The position numbers were made by a program, and so were the translations under genes. 64,000 bases of DNA from assembly GCF_014648695.1 (NCBI RefSeq), contig NZ_BMRP01000013.1:93171-157170 (forward strand), written 5' to 3'. Position 1 is the stretch's first letter. Each line of letters opens with the position of its first letter. Under the pieces are notes generated by a model. That model did not search any database and was not told the DNA's origin. It saw only the letters and a list, made by a program, of their open reading frames with translations. Source of the DNA: Streptomyces albospinus (GTDB lineage Bacteria > Actinomycetota > Actinomycetes > Streptomycetales > Streptomycetaceae). This document shows positions 1-7,859 of the stretch, piece by piece.

Positions 1-23
1 GCCCGCCGGGACCGCCGGCGGGC
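1..23 (-). terminator. hairpin after the LysE-type gene
   Basis: Perfect 9-bp arms (1-9 and 15-23) around a 5-base loop, immediately after the stop codon of the minus-strand exporter gene. There is no T tract, as is usual for Streptomyces terminators. Confidence 0.5.
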
Positions 24-28
24 GAGCC

Positions 29-727
29 TCACGCCCGCTCCGCCAGCAGCAGATTCGCGGCGAACCCCAGGAACGCCACACCGCTCAGCTGCTCCATCCG
101 GCGCCGGAAGGACGGCCGCCGGACCCGCTCACCGAGGGCCGACGCGGCGTGGGACACCACCCAGTACCACAGCGCCAGTTCGGCCACATCGACCGCGGTG
201 AGCAGCAGCGTGGAGCCGAAGACCGATGCGCCGTGCGGAATGAACTGCGGAATCAGACTCATGTAGAAGATGCCCGCCTTCGGATTGAGCAGGTTGGTGG
301 CGACCCCGGCACGGAAGGCGGCCCGCCGTCCGCGCCGGGGCGATCCGTCGGTGGACCCGTCCTCCGCCACCGCGGCCACGACCGCGTCGGCACCGCCGTC
401 CGCCGCCCCCTCGCCGTCCTCCGCCGTCTTGCCGGCGAACCGCCGCCGGGACGTCCAGAGGGCCGAAACCCCCAGCCATGCCAGGTAGATGGCGCCGCCG
501 ATCCGCAGGGTGTCGAAGGCGAGCCGGGAGGCGGTCAGCAGCGCCGTCAGCCCGACGGCGGTCGCCGCGCCCCAGGCCAGGCAGCCGGTGAGGATGCCGA
601 GCGCGGCGGCCCGGCCGCCGGTCCGGCCATGGGCGACGGAGGTCCGGAGGACGAGCATGGTGTCCAACCCGGGCGTGACGTTGATGAGCGCGGCGACGCC
701 GGCGAACCACAAGAGCGAAGTGAGCAT
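29..727 (-). CDS. LysE/RhtB-family amino acid exporter
   Basis: A 232-residue integral membrane protein of the LysE/RhtB family, which exports amino acids or their analogues by proton exchange. The N-terminus carries the family signature NVTPGLDTMLVLR (about residues 16-28), followed by the G-rich second helix. The later NLLNPKAG motif (about 145-152) is also typical. An Ala/Gly/Asp-rich cytoplasmic loop (about 98-133) is longer than usual for the family. It is transcribed away from the next gene. The substrate cannot be told from sequence. A hairpin follows the stop. Confidence 0.85.
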   Translation of the reverse strand: MLTSLLWFAGVAALINVTPGLDTMLVLRTSVAHGRTGGRAAALGILTGCLAWGAATAVGLTALLTASRLAFDTLRIGGAIYLAWLGVSALWTSRRRFAGKTAEDGEGAADGGADAVVAAVAEDGSTDGSPRRGRRAAFRAGVATNLLNPKAGIFYMSLIPQFIPHGASVFGSTLLLTAVDVAELALWYWVVSHAASALGERVRRPSFRRRMEQLSGVAFLGFAANLLLAERA

Positions 728-828
728 GCCAAGAGCCTAGGAGAACCATGGCCCGCGGTCGTCCCCCTTCCGACCGACCCGGGTAGGGTCGCGCGGTCAG
801 GGGAGGAGCCGGACGGAAGGGCGCTGTC

Positions 829-1605
829 GTGATCTGGATGGGTTTGGCCTGCCTGGTGGTGGCGGTGTGCTGCGCGTACCTGGTGCGCGTCGCGAACACC
901 CGGGCCCGCGCGATGGAGAGCACCGAGACGCTTCCGGTCCAGGACCTGCGGGCCATGCACGAGGCGGCGGTCCGGGCCGCGGGGGAGGGGCACTTCCGCT
1001 ACCGATGCGAGGTGGTCGGCCAGGCCCGGCCGCACGAGAACGGCGTACTCCGCTCCGAACTGGAAAACCTGGAGTGCGTCTGGCACAAGCACAAGATCAC
1101 CCGCAGGTACGAGGAGACCTACCGGGACGGCAACGGCAACCGCAGGCGCCGGACCAGCACCGAGGTGGTCTCCCAACACTCCAGCTCCACCGCGTTCTTG
1201 GTGGCGGACGCCACCGGCATGATGGTCGTCCGCCCCGGCAACGAGAGCGTCATCGGCGCGGAGAAGGTCCTGGACCGCTTCGACCCGCACACCGACAACG
1301 GCAACCGCCTCGAACTCGGCCCGCTGCGCCTGAACCTCGGCGGCGGCGACGGGACCATCGGCTACCGGCGCGAGGAGTGGATCGTCCGCCCCGGCAGCCA
1401 CTTCTACGTGCACGGCGAGGCCGGCGACGCCGGCGGCGTGCTCGCGATGGCCGCCCCCGCCGAGGGCGGAGTCTTCGTCATGTCCGTCAAGACCGAGGAG
1501 GAACTCCTCCGCGGCGAGAACAACAAGGTCCTCGGCTACGGCATCGGCACCGGACTCGCCGCGATCGCCGGGGTCGTCTTCCTCGTACTCGCCGCTCTCC
1601 GCTGA
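829..1605 (+). CDS. GIDE-domain membrane protein (E3-ligase-like family name)
   Basis: A 258-residue protein with one membrane segment at each end (about 2-20 and 236-258) and a central soluble domain resembling the GIDE domain of mitochondrial MUL1. The conserved CVWHKHKI stretch (about 83-90) and a REEWIV-P-G segment later are typical of that domain. Bacterial members are named after the eukaryotic ubiquitin ligase but have no RING finger, and none is visible here. The likely location is the cell membrane. Function is unknown. The GTG start is preceded by GAAGG about 10 bases upstream. The gene stands alone. Confidence 0.7.
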   Translation: MIWMGLACLVVAVCCAYLVRVANTRARAMESTETLPVQDLRAMHEAAVRAAGEGHFRYRCEVVGQARPHENGVLRSELENLECVWHKHKITRRYEETYRDGNGNRRRRTSTEVVSQHSSSTAFLVADATGMMVVRPGNESVIGAEKVLDRFDPHTDNGNRLELGPLRLNLGGGDGTIGYRREEWIVRPGSHFYVHGEAGDAGGVLAMAAPAEGGVFVMSVKTEEELLRGENNKVLGYGIGTGLAAIAGVVFLVLAALR

Positions 1606-1636
1606 CCCCCGCACACACCATGGGCCGTCTCCAACT

Positions 1637-1685
1637 CCGCCCCCTCTTCCCCCTCTTCCCCCTCTTCCTCTTCTTCCCCGCTCTT
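1637..1685. repeat. polypyrimidine tract
   Basis: An almost pure C/T run on the plus strand with CCCTCTTC units repeated about three times, just after the GIDE-type gene and abutting the PucR remnant. It may help transcription termination or adopt a triplex. I see no coding role. Confidence 0.5.
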
Positions 1686-2067
1686 CACAACTCCTTGGCC
1701 GGCCAGTCCAGCAGCCGGGCACCGATCACCGCCGTGTGATGAACTGGCGTCGCGCGGCATCCTCTTGGCGTACCGCGAGGTGCTGCGCCCGCTCATACCC
1801 GCCGGCCGGTGCGTCGACGGCCTGCGCAACCACGGCCAGCACGCTGTCGGCCGACGCCGAGGCGGTCCGCGGCCACGCGGTCCGGGTCACCGCGAGGTGC
1901 GCATTGACCAGGGCACGCAGGCTGTGCCCCGCCTCGGCGCCCCGTTCCCCCGCGGCGCGCCGCGACTGGAGCTCATCGCGGTTCAGTCGCCGCCCGGTCT
2001 GTGCGACATCGGTGAGAACTCCCGCATACCCCTCCAGAAACCCCTCGGGCAGCTCTCGCCCCGTCAC
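1685..2067 (-). pseudogene. PucR-family regulator, internally deleted
   Basis: The N-terminal half encodes the opening of a PucR/CdaR-type regulator: the helix ELPEGFLEGYAGVLT, then SLRALVNAHLAVTR, ending at ARRQF. Where an intact protein would continue for some 250 residues, the sequence jumps, and the last 17 codons in another frame (TAVIGARLLDWPAKEL, then TGA at 1685) look like the normal C-terminus after the helix-turn-helix. The in-frame stop is at 1726. The GTG at 2067 has GAGG upstream at good spacing; another GTG lies at 2079. The C-terminal match rests on my memory of the family. Confidence 0.6.
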
Positions 2068-2458
2068 GCCGTCCCTCACCCCTTCATGTGTTTTCCTGAC
2101 GCTTTCCTCACGTACGGGGGGTGCGGGCAGTCCAGGCGAGCGGTCGGCCCCTGCCGCCCGGCCGGCCCTCTGGACTGCCGGGTCGACCCGGCGGCGATGC
2201 TTCCCGCCCTCGGGCCGCAGACCTGCAAGGACGGTCCGACACGTCTGCAGCGCTCCCGCCCGAGCGTCGCGTTCCCGCCCGGCATCCGGTCCGCCGACGG
2301 CCGTCCGCTTCCGGCGCGCCGGCGAAGGGTGCGTCCGGTCGCCCTCGGTGATGACCGGGTGCACCGAGTGAGCGCACCGGCGAGGCCGTATACGCCTTGA
2401 GCCCGGCAAGAACGCGCTCCGGGCGATGATCCCGTCCCCATGACGGACGTTGGCATGA
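2068..2458. other. 391-bp stretch with no convincing gene
   Basis: This lies upstream of the PucR remnant. Reading frames here are open only because of high GC, and none has family-like sequence. It presumably holds the old PucR promoter region. Nothing else can be supported. Confidence 0.5.
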
Positions 2459-2493
2459 GAGGCGGGCCCGCGTGGCACTCGCGGGCCCGCCTC
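2459..2493 (-). terminator. strong hairpin after the Trp-rich peptide gene
   Basis: Perfect 14-bp arms (2459-2472 and 2480-2493) with a 7-base loop, 86 bases past the stop of the small minus-strand gene at 2579-2740. It is the natural terminator of that transcript. Confidence 0.75.
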
Positions 2494-2578
2494 GGGCCGT
2501 GCACCGGGTCCGTGGACCCGACACAACACTCAGTCGTTGTCAGCTGTCGGTCGGCTGCGCCGGCAGCGGATCAGGTCA

Positions 2579-2740
2579 CTACCGGACGATGACGACGACG
2601 TTGTCACTGCGGCCCCAACGGCCCCAACGACCCCAACCGCGGAAGCCGCCGCCCCAACCCCAGTCATCCCAGTCACCCCAGTCACCCCAGCCTCCGCGAT
2701 CGACCTTGCGGAGTCGGGGGAAGAGTGCCTTGAAGGTCAT
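2579..2740 (-). CDS. 53-residue Trp/Gly/Asp/Arg-rich peptide
   Basis: A short gene with an excellent Shine-Dalgarno sequence (AGGAGG, 6 bases before the ATG) and its own strong terminator, so it is probably expressed. The product has a basic amphipathic head MTFKALFPRLRKVDR, an acidic repeat (WGDWGDWDDWGWGGG), a basic repeat (FRGWGRWGRWGR) and a hydrophobic tail SDNVVVIVR. Nine tryptophans in 53 residues is extreme. There is no cleavable signal, cysteine or adjacent maturation enzyme. It could be a peptide precursor, a membrane-active or self-associating peptide, or a member of a Streptomyces small-protein family. Function unknown. Confidence 0.65.
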   Translation of the reverse strand: MTFKALFPRLRKVDRGGWGDWGDWDDWGWGGGFRGWGRWGRWGRSDNVVVIVR

Positions 2741-2884
2741 CTTCGCCTCCTGTGCATCGAGCTTCGCCGCGGCTTCCCCGGATCGTGCTCTGGTGGCGAT
2801 TCGGCGCGCCCGTCGGGGCGTTCCTGAGATTCGTTCCGGTGGAACGATCCCGCCGCGACGCTATCGACCCTACGTCGCTCCAGT

Positions 2885-2945
2885 AGCGCTAACAAGGATT
2901 TTATGTGAAAATTCAGGCAAAAGGGATGATTGCTATGGGTAGTTG
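2885..2945 (-). promoter_or_regulatory. AT-rich probable promoter region of the Trp-rich peptide gene
   Basis: A patch far below the local GC level, about 150-200 bases upstream of the peptide start. Read on the minus strand it contains ACATAAAAT and TTGTTAG. I cannot assign a confident -35/-10 pair, so the start point is unknown. Confidence 0.35.
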
Positions 2946-2985
2946 GATGCTCGCTCATGGTTGGTGCGGTGGCCCCGGAGGCGAC

Positions 2986-3029
2986 TGCCGCCCCTGCTCT
3001 GCCATGAAGCGTGCACGTCAGGGGCGGCA
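2986..3029 (-). terminator. hairpin after the flotillin remnant
   Basis: Perfect 11-bp arms (2986-2996 and 3019-3029) with a 22-base loop, downstream of the decayed minus-strand flotillin gene. It is probably that gene's original terminator. Confidence 0.5.
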
Positions 3030-3059
3030 TCGGGGGCGGCAACTGCTCTGCGGGCGAGG

Positions 3060-3372
<313 letters not shown>

Positions 3373-3550
3373 CGTCGCGGCGGATTGCTCAGGTCTCTTC
3401 GCTTCCCCTCTTGACTCTGGCCAAATCGGGAGGAAACTGGTTATTACACCAGACAACCGGAGAGCCGCACCGTCGACAAAGACGTTTGTTGGCAGGAGAC
3501 CCTTGACGTGGCTCTGGCTAGGCCCCCGGAAGCCCCGCGATGCCGGAGCC

Positions 3551-3901
3551 TCAGCGACGACTGAGGCAGATGGCGACGACGCGGACTCCCGGGGACTGAA
3601 TTGTGTCCGCGGGTATCGTGTGGAGCCCCTCCCGCACGCAGGGCGCCGGCTCCGCCCGCCCCGGCCGGAGGCCGTCCGGCTGCCCCGCCGGACCGAGGGA
3701 CACCGCCAGGTCGGACATGTCCGCCTCGATCCAGCTGTGGACCAGGACATGGTCCCCGTCGCCGCCCCCGTGCATGATCACGACCGCGAGCCCGAACGAC
3801 CTCCGCGCCGGTCCCAGTGCCAGATGCCCGCCCACGATCCGCAGCGCCGCCGCCGCGTCGCGCTCCGACACCACCCGTCCCGGCGCCACCAGTGCGTACA
3901 C
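3551..3901 (-). CDS. hypothetical protein, possibly C-terminally truncated
   Basis: A 116-residue reading frame from a GTG. The first 85 residues look genuine, with alternating structure and the pattern VIMHGGGDGDHVLVHSWIE followed by DMSDLAV, which I associate with small Streptomyces proteins of unknown role. The last 25 residues after PCVRE look unlike protein and may follow a frameshift. The upstream Shine-Dalgarno is weak and the gene lies in a decayed region, so it may be a pseudogene. No function can be assigned. Confidence 0.35.
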   Translation of the reverse strand: MYALVAPGRVVSERDAAAALRIVGGHLALGPARRSFGLAVVIMHGGGDGDHVLVHSWIEADMSDLAVSLGPAGQPDGLRPGRAEPAPCVREGLHTIPADTIQSPGVRVVAICLSRR

Positions 3902-4327
3902 ACCATCACCGCATCTCGGCCGGCCTCACGAACCCCCAACGCCCGTGCTGTACGCGCATGATGACCGTCACTCAGCGCCAGCAGCGCAGCCCCGTCGGCC
4001 GCCCCCGGAAGCCCTCCGGAAGCCCCTCCGGACGCCCCTTTTCCGCACCTTCGCTCGTCGTCACCATCCCGCCGTCATGCAGCGCCTGCCGCTTCCTGTG
4101 GGGTTTCCCGGCGGAGCCGCCTCGGAGTCGGTTCTCCTCGCCACCGGACCGTGCTCGGTGCCCGGTGATACCCACGAACCAGTCGTTGGCACGTGGGGGG
4201 TGCGCGTAGGGCGCCGGGGTGGCGGCGCCGATCGTCTCCGCCGGTCTGTGCCACCCGGTCTTACGGGCCGAACGGGGCGCACGGCCCGTAAGCCACCGCG
4301 GTGCTGGAGCTGGTTCTGGTGGGGACG
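3902..4327. other. 426-bp stretch with no convincing gene
   Basis: It lies between the hypothetical gene and the PASTA-like gene, both on the minus strand. Frames are open through GC bias only. It would hold the 3' untranslated end of the exported-protein cluster and any promoter of the hypothetical gene. Nothing specific is visible. Confidence 0.5.
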
Positions 4328-4663
4328 TCAGCCGGCCGTCCGCGTGCCGCACTGCTCTTTGGTCTTGACCACGGTGAGCGTGATCTTCTGATGCTCCAGT
4401 CGGGCCCCGGGAGCCGGCTGCTGGTCGCAGACCTTCCAACTGCCGGGCCACAGGACGTGGCGGCCCGTGCCCCGGCCGTCCTTCAGCTGGACATGCGTGC
4501 TGTAGTTGAGGGCTTGGTAGGCGGAGACCAGGCCCCTGCCGCTCACGTTCGGCATGGTGCCGTCGTCGGCGTGGGCCGGGGCGGCCAGGGCCAGCGCGGA
4601 CAGCGGGAGGGCGGCGAGGGCCAGCGCTGCGCTGGTGACGGTCTTCTTCAGGGGCTTGTTCAC
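4328..4663 (-). CDS. secreted single-PASTA-like protein
   Basis: A 111-residue secreted protein. The GTG start at 4663 has AAGGA about 6 bases upstream and gives a clean Sec signal: VNKPLKKT, a long Ala/Leu core, then APAHA before DDGTMPNVSG. The mature part resembles one PASTA domain: MPNVSGRGL, a helix ending in QALNY, W-KVCDQQPAPGARL, then a strand KITLTVVK. PASTA domains often bind peptidoglycan stem peptides or beta-lactams, usually on Ser/Thr kinases or PBPs; here the domain is free. Two cysteines (KVCDQ, KEQC) could form a disulfide. It is last in a run of six same-strand genes for exported proteins. Confidence 0.75.
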   Translation of the reverse strand: MNKPLKKTVTSAALALAALPLSALALAAPAHADDGTMPNVSGRGLVSAYQALNYSTHVQLKDGRGTGRHVLWPGSWKVCDQQPAPGARLEHQKITLTVVKTKEQCGTRTAG

Positions 4664-4882
4664 GGGGATTCCTTCGTGGCTGCCCGGGGCTTGAGGCCGG
4701 GGAGAGAACGGGTTTCTGCGGAGCAGGGTAGGGAACGACGGCTCGCCGCCGGGCGATTCGCCGTCGGGCATCCGGGCGGTGTTCAGCGCCGCGGCCCTGT
4801 CGTACGGATCGCCCAGGAGTCCGGCGAGAGGCAGCACGGTGAGGGGCCGGCAGCCCGGCCCCTCACGTGCGCCGGTCGGTGG

Positions 4883-6187
4883 TCAGGGTGTTCCGTTGCC
4901 CCCCTTGCCCTCCCGGTCGGTGCCTGTTGCCGGTGCGCCTGCGTCCACCGGGGTGGCGGCGGACGGCCGGTCGGAGCGGCAGCGGCTCTTCTCGGCCGCG
5001 GTGAACGGACCGGTGCGCTGGTAGATGCGGTCGGGAACCAACGCCGACGGCCCGTCGGCGACGACGTGCAGGCGGATCTGTTTGTCAGGGGCCTCGCCCT
5101 CGCCGATGAACCAGCCGTCGACGCGCTGGCGTCCGGCCTGGCCCTCGATCCACGACGCCTCGCCGGCCTCGATGGTCTCGTGGATCCTGCGGTCCGTGAC
5201 GGTGTCCCAACGCCACGGCTCGGGTGAGCTCTTGGCGAAGCCCCTGAGGAACTGCTGGTGGAGGTTGTCCTTGGAGTTGGGCAGCCGGTCGATGTCCGCG
5301 CTCTGGCTCAGGCTGTCGTAGGAGCCGCCCGTGAAGCGGACCGGGCGGTCGTGACTGACGGTGTTGCGCGTGCAGTTGAGATACGACTCGCCGACCACGC
5401 GCGCCTTGTCGTAGTAGGTGTAGGAGTAGGGCGTATCGACCGTGAAGGTGCAGTTGTTGCGGCTGCCGGCGCAGTGGTCGGCGGCCTTTCTGGCGTCGAT
5501 GCGCTCATTGCCTTCGAAGGCTTCCGCGGTGGGCAGCGCGTTCTTGTCGATGGACTTGTCGACCGGGGGCGGTACGTCGGTGGCGCGCACCTTGGCGAGG
5601 AGCGGGCCGCAGTCCCAGGATCCCTTCGTCTGAGCGGAGGCGAAGGTGATCAGCGGTTCGTTCTCGTCGGCGGTGAAGGTGTAGGTGCGGTCGCGGTGCC
5701 AGTCGGTGCTGCCCGGGTCGGTGGTGAAGGTCTGCCGGGTGCCGCCGGAGCCTTGCAGGGTGTACGGCTGGCCGCCGGCGATCTGATCCTTGGAACAGGC
5801 GCTCTTGAGCCCGCCGGTGCTGTCGTCGAAGGTGACGGTCACCTGCGCACCGGCCCGTACGCCGCGCAGGCGTTGGCTCACGCTCTGGTCCGTGGTGCGT
5901 TTGTTGCGCAGCAGGAGGGCGGCGAGGCCGTCGGGGTGGTTGGCGTCGGCGGGCAGCAGACGGAACGGGTACTGCACGGTCCAGCCGGTGAGCTTGTCGC
6001 CGCTGCCGCTGGCCGTGAAGTTCGGCGCGGTGAAGTCACCGTTGATGACCGGCACTTGGCGGGCGGTGACCGCGGATGCCTGCGGTGCGAGGGCCGGCCC
6101 GGCCAGCAGGGTGCCGGCCAGGGCGGCGAGTGCGGTGGCGGTACGTGCCGGATGGCGCCGGTGGGGGGATCGACCGGTTCGGGTCAC
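4883..6187 (-). CDS. secreted two-domain protein, paralogue of the next gene upstream
   Basis: 434 residues with a Sec or Tat-like signal (basic start, Ala/Leu core, cleavage near APQASA at 33-38). Residues 45-205 look like a carbohydrate-binding jelly roll: VINGDFTAPNF start, GWTVQ, and a TDWHRDRTYTFTAD strand. Residues 235-395 share an exactly spaced framework with the neighbouring protein: Cys239, Cys246, Asn-Cys272-Thr, then GGSYDSL (287-293), a Trp-rich segment and a hydrophobic strand. The tail from 400 is low complexity. I infer a glycan-targeted member of an aerolysin-like beta-rich family; this is not proven. Function unknown. Confidence 0.7.
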   Translation of the reverse strand: MTRTGRSPHRRHPARTATALAALAGTLLAGPALAPQASAVTARQVPVINGDFTAPNFTASGSGDKLTGWTVQYPFRLLPADANHPDGLAALLLRNKRTTDQSVSQRLRGVRAGAQVTVTFDDSTGGLKSACSKDQIAGGQPYTLQGSGGTRQTFTTDPGSTDWHRDRTYTFTADENEPLITFASAQTKGSWDCGPLLAKVRATDVPPPVDKSIDKNALPTAEAFEGNERIDARKAADHCAGSRNNCTFTVDTPYSYTYYDKARVVGESYLNCTRNTVSHDRPVRFTGGSYDSLSQSADIDRLPNSKDNLHQQFLRGFAKSSPEPWRWDTVTDRRIHETIEAGEASWIEGQAGRQRVDGWFIGEGEAPDKQIRLHVVADGPSALVPDRIYQRTGPFTAAEKSRCRSDRPSAATPVDAGAPATGTDREGKGGNGTP

Positions 6188-6307
6188 GGGCTTGTGTGGG
6201 CCTTTCGTGCGAGGTCGGCGGGGAGCGGGGCCAGGCCGGAGGCGGTGCCGCGGACCGGGGCGGTGCCGCGGTGCCGTGACACCGCCGCGCGGCCGGTGCC
6301 CGGGGCC

Positions 6308-7240
6308 TCAGGGGCGCAGTTGGTTGCAGGTGGCGCCGGGTGTGGTGTCGGTCCGGGCGATGAAGGAGCTGGTGTTGATCGAGGACGGGGCGTCGACGAT
6401 GACGTTGGTGATCCGCTGGCCGTTGTTGGTCGTCAGGATGCCGAAGATGCGCTCCATCGCGGCGTTGGCGGCGAAGACCAGGGTGTCTCCGCTCTTGACC
6501 TCCATCCGGTACATGGTGGATTCGGTGTGGGTGGTGGTCCAGGTGCGCTGGTATTGGGCCTTGAAGGCGCCGGAGAAGGTGGCCTTGAGGCCCACCTCGC
6601 CGCCGACCTTGCCGCTGCCGTTCGCGCCCACCTTGGCACCGGCCTCGGCCATCGGCCCCTTGTCCATGACGGGGGTCTTGGCGGTCACGTTGCCTTCGCC
6701 GTTGACGCCCGCAGACACCTCCCCGGAGGCGTTGATGTGGCCCTCCAGGGCGATGGAGCCGGTGATCTCACCGCCGAGGTTGTCCTGGCTGCCGGTCTGG
6801 AGCTGGACGGTGCGTTCCACGATGATTGGTTTGTTGGTGCAGTTGATGACCGCGTTGCCCAGGGACTTCACCACGCTGGTGAACTGCACAGGGAAGGCGC
6901 GGGTCATCTTGAAGTCGCAGCCCTTGGGATTCTTGTTGCAGTAGCGCAGCACCGGAGCCACCGACGCCATCGGCCTGTTGTTCTTGTCGTACGCGCGTGC
7001 CTGGGGAATGGCGGGAGGGGCCCCGGGCAACGGGGTGGTCGGGCCCTGGGCCTCCTGTGCGGGATCGGCTGCCGGCTCAGCGGACCGGGGGTGGGGCTGG
7101 GGCAGTGGCTCGGCGGCCACCGAGCCGGCTGCCGGGAGGAGCGTGGCCAGTGCCAGCGCGGTCGCCGGCAGGAGGCGGGAGCGTCGGATCCGACGGCCGC
7201 CGGAGGTGCGGGAGCATCGGCTCATGGTGTGGTCGCTCAC
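6308..7240 (-). CDS. secreted protein with aerolysin-like features
   Basis: 310 residues from a GTG whose first bases overlap the upstream stop (GTGA), implying translational coupling; ATG at 7225 is an alternative start. The signal peptide (core about 24-42, cleavage near VAAEP) is followed by a Pro-rich linker (45-82). Then come Cys101, Cys108, Asn-Cys134-Thr and GSQDNL (150-155) in the same spacing as the downstream paralogue. Residues 160-225 alternate polar/Gly with small residues, like the insertion hairpin of beta-pore toxins. The WTTTHTESTMYRMEV segment recalls the ETX/MTX2 core. Pore formation is inference only. Confidence 0.65.
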   Translation of the reverse strand: MSDHTMSRCSRTSGGRRIRRSRLLPATALALATLLPAAGSVAAEPLPQPHPRSAEPAADPAQEAQGPTTPLPGAPPAIPQARAYDKNNRPMASVAPVLRYCNKNPKGCDFKMTRAFPVQFTSVVKSLGNAVINCTNKPIIVERTVQLQTGSQDNLGGEITGSIALEGHINASGEVSAGVNGEGNVTAKTPVMDKGPMAEAGAKVGANGSGKVGGEVGLKATFSGAFKAQYQRTWTTTHTESTMYRMEVKSGDTLVFAANAAMERIFGILTTNNGQRITNVIVDAPSSINTSSFIARTDTTPGATCNQLRP

Positions 7241-7770
7241 TTGGCCATCGACTCGCACATGTCGGCGAGGGACTCTTCGCCGTCGTGGTGGTCCACCGTC
7301 GCCCCCGGCAGCATGCTCGCGAAGTTGTCGCAGGTGCTGCCCACCGCGGCGCCGGCGTCGTTCTGCGCCTCGGGGTGGAAGCCGTCCAGCTTCTTCTGGG
7401 TGTCCGCCATCCCCTGCTTCTGCTCCGCTCCGTCGCCGGCCAGCTTTCCCATGCACTCCTTGGACTCCGGCTTGCACTCCGCGACCTGGTCCTTGGCCTT
7501 GGAGATGTCCTGCTTGGCCGCCTCGGAGTCCTTGGACACCTGGTCCCGCCCGGAGTCGACCTGCTTCTCCTCCTGCCCGCGCTTGTTCTCCTCCTGGCAC
7601 TGCTTGTCGTTCTCGTCGCACGGGGGCTCGGGCGCGGCCACGGGAGCGGAAACGGCGTGCGGCGCGGGCAGCGGGGCGGCGGTGGCGGCGGGCGCGCCGC
7701 AGAGGGCGGCGGCACAGACGGCGGCGGCGAGGGCGAGTGCGGTGCGGGTTCGGGTGGTACGACGGTTCAT
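7237..7770 (-). CDS. secreted Cys-containing coiled-coil protein
   Basis: 177 residues. The Sec signal (MNRRTTRTRTALALAAA to APAATAA) is clear. The mature protein is highly charged and helical, with Glu/Lys/Gln heptads from about 55 to 130, and three cysteine pairs: CDENDKQC, CKPESKEC and a later C-x18-C near the end. These could staple a helical hairpin. I know no family for it. The four-base overlap with the next gene suggests the two products are made in fixed proportion and may interact. Confidence 0.65.
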   Translation of the reverse strand: MNRRTTRTRTALALAAAVCAAALCGAPAATAAPLPAPHAVSAPVAAPEPPCDENDKQCQEENKRGQEEKQVDSGRDQVSKDSEAAKQDISKAKDQVAECKPESKECMGKLAGDGAEQKQGMADTQKKLDGFHPEAQNDAGAAVGSTCDNFASMLPGATVDHHDGEESLADMCESMAK

Positions 7771-7808
7771 CGGTGGTTCCCTTCATGACGTGTGTCGATC
7801 GAGGTGGT

Positions 7809-7853
7809 GGGCACGGCGGCGCCGGGCGTGGCGCTCGGGCGCCGCCGGTGCCC
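7809..7853 (-). terminator. long hairpin between the RCC1 gene and the coiled-coil gene
   Basis: 15- and 16-base arms (7809-7823 and 7838-7853) pair with one bulged base around a 14-base loop, 7 bases past the upstream gene's stop. It could end or attenuate transcription within the cluster, splitting RCC1 genes from the rest, or stabilise the RCC1 mRNA. Confidence 0.55.
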
Positions 7854-7859
7854 GACGGC

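Noticed and set aside
129-956. Long open frames opposite or shifted to real genes (many across the window)
   Set aside because: They have Arg/Pro/Ala-rich, low-complexity sequence typical of GC-rich shadow frames, and always overlap a gene with proper codon bias and motifs.
2537-2827. Plus-strand frame with Pro/Thr repeats opposite the Trp-rich peptide gene
   Set aside because: It is the antisense of the Gly/Trp repeats, has no RBS, and the minus-strand gene has a perfect RBS and terminator.
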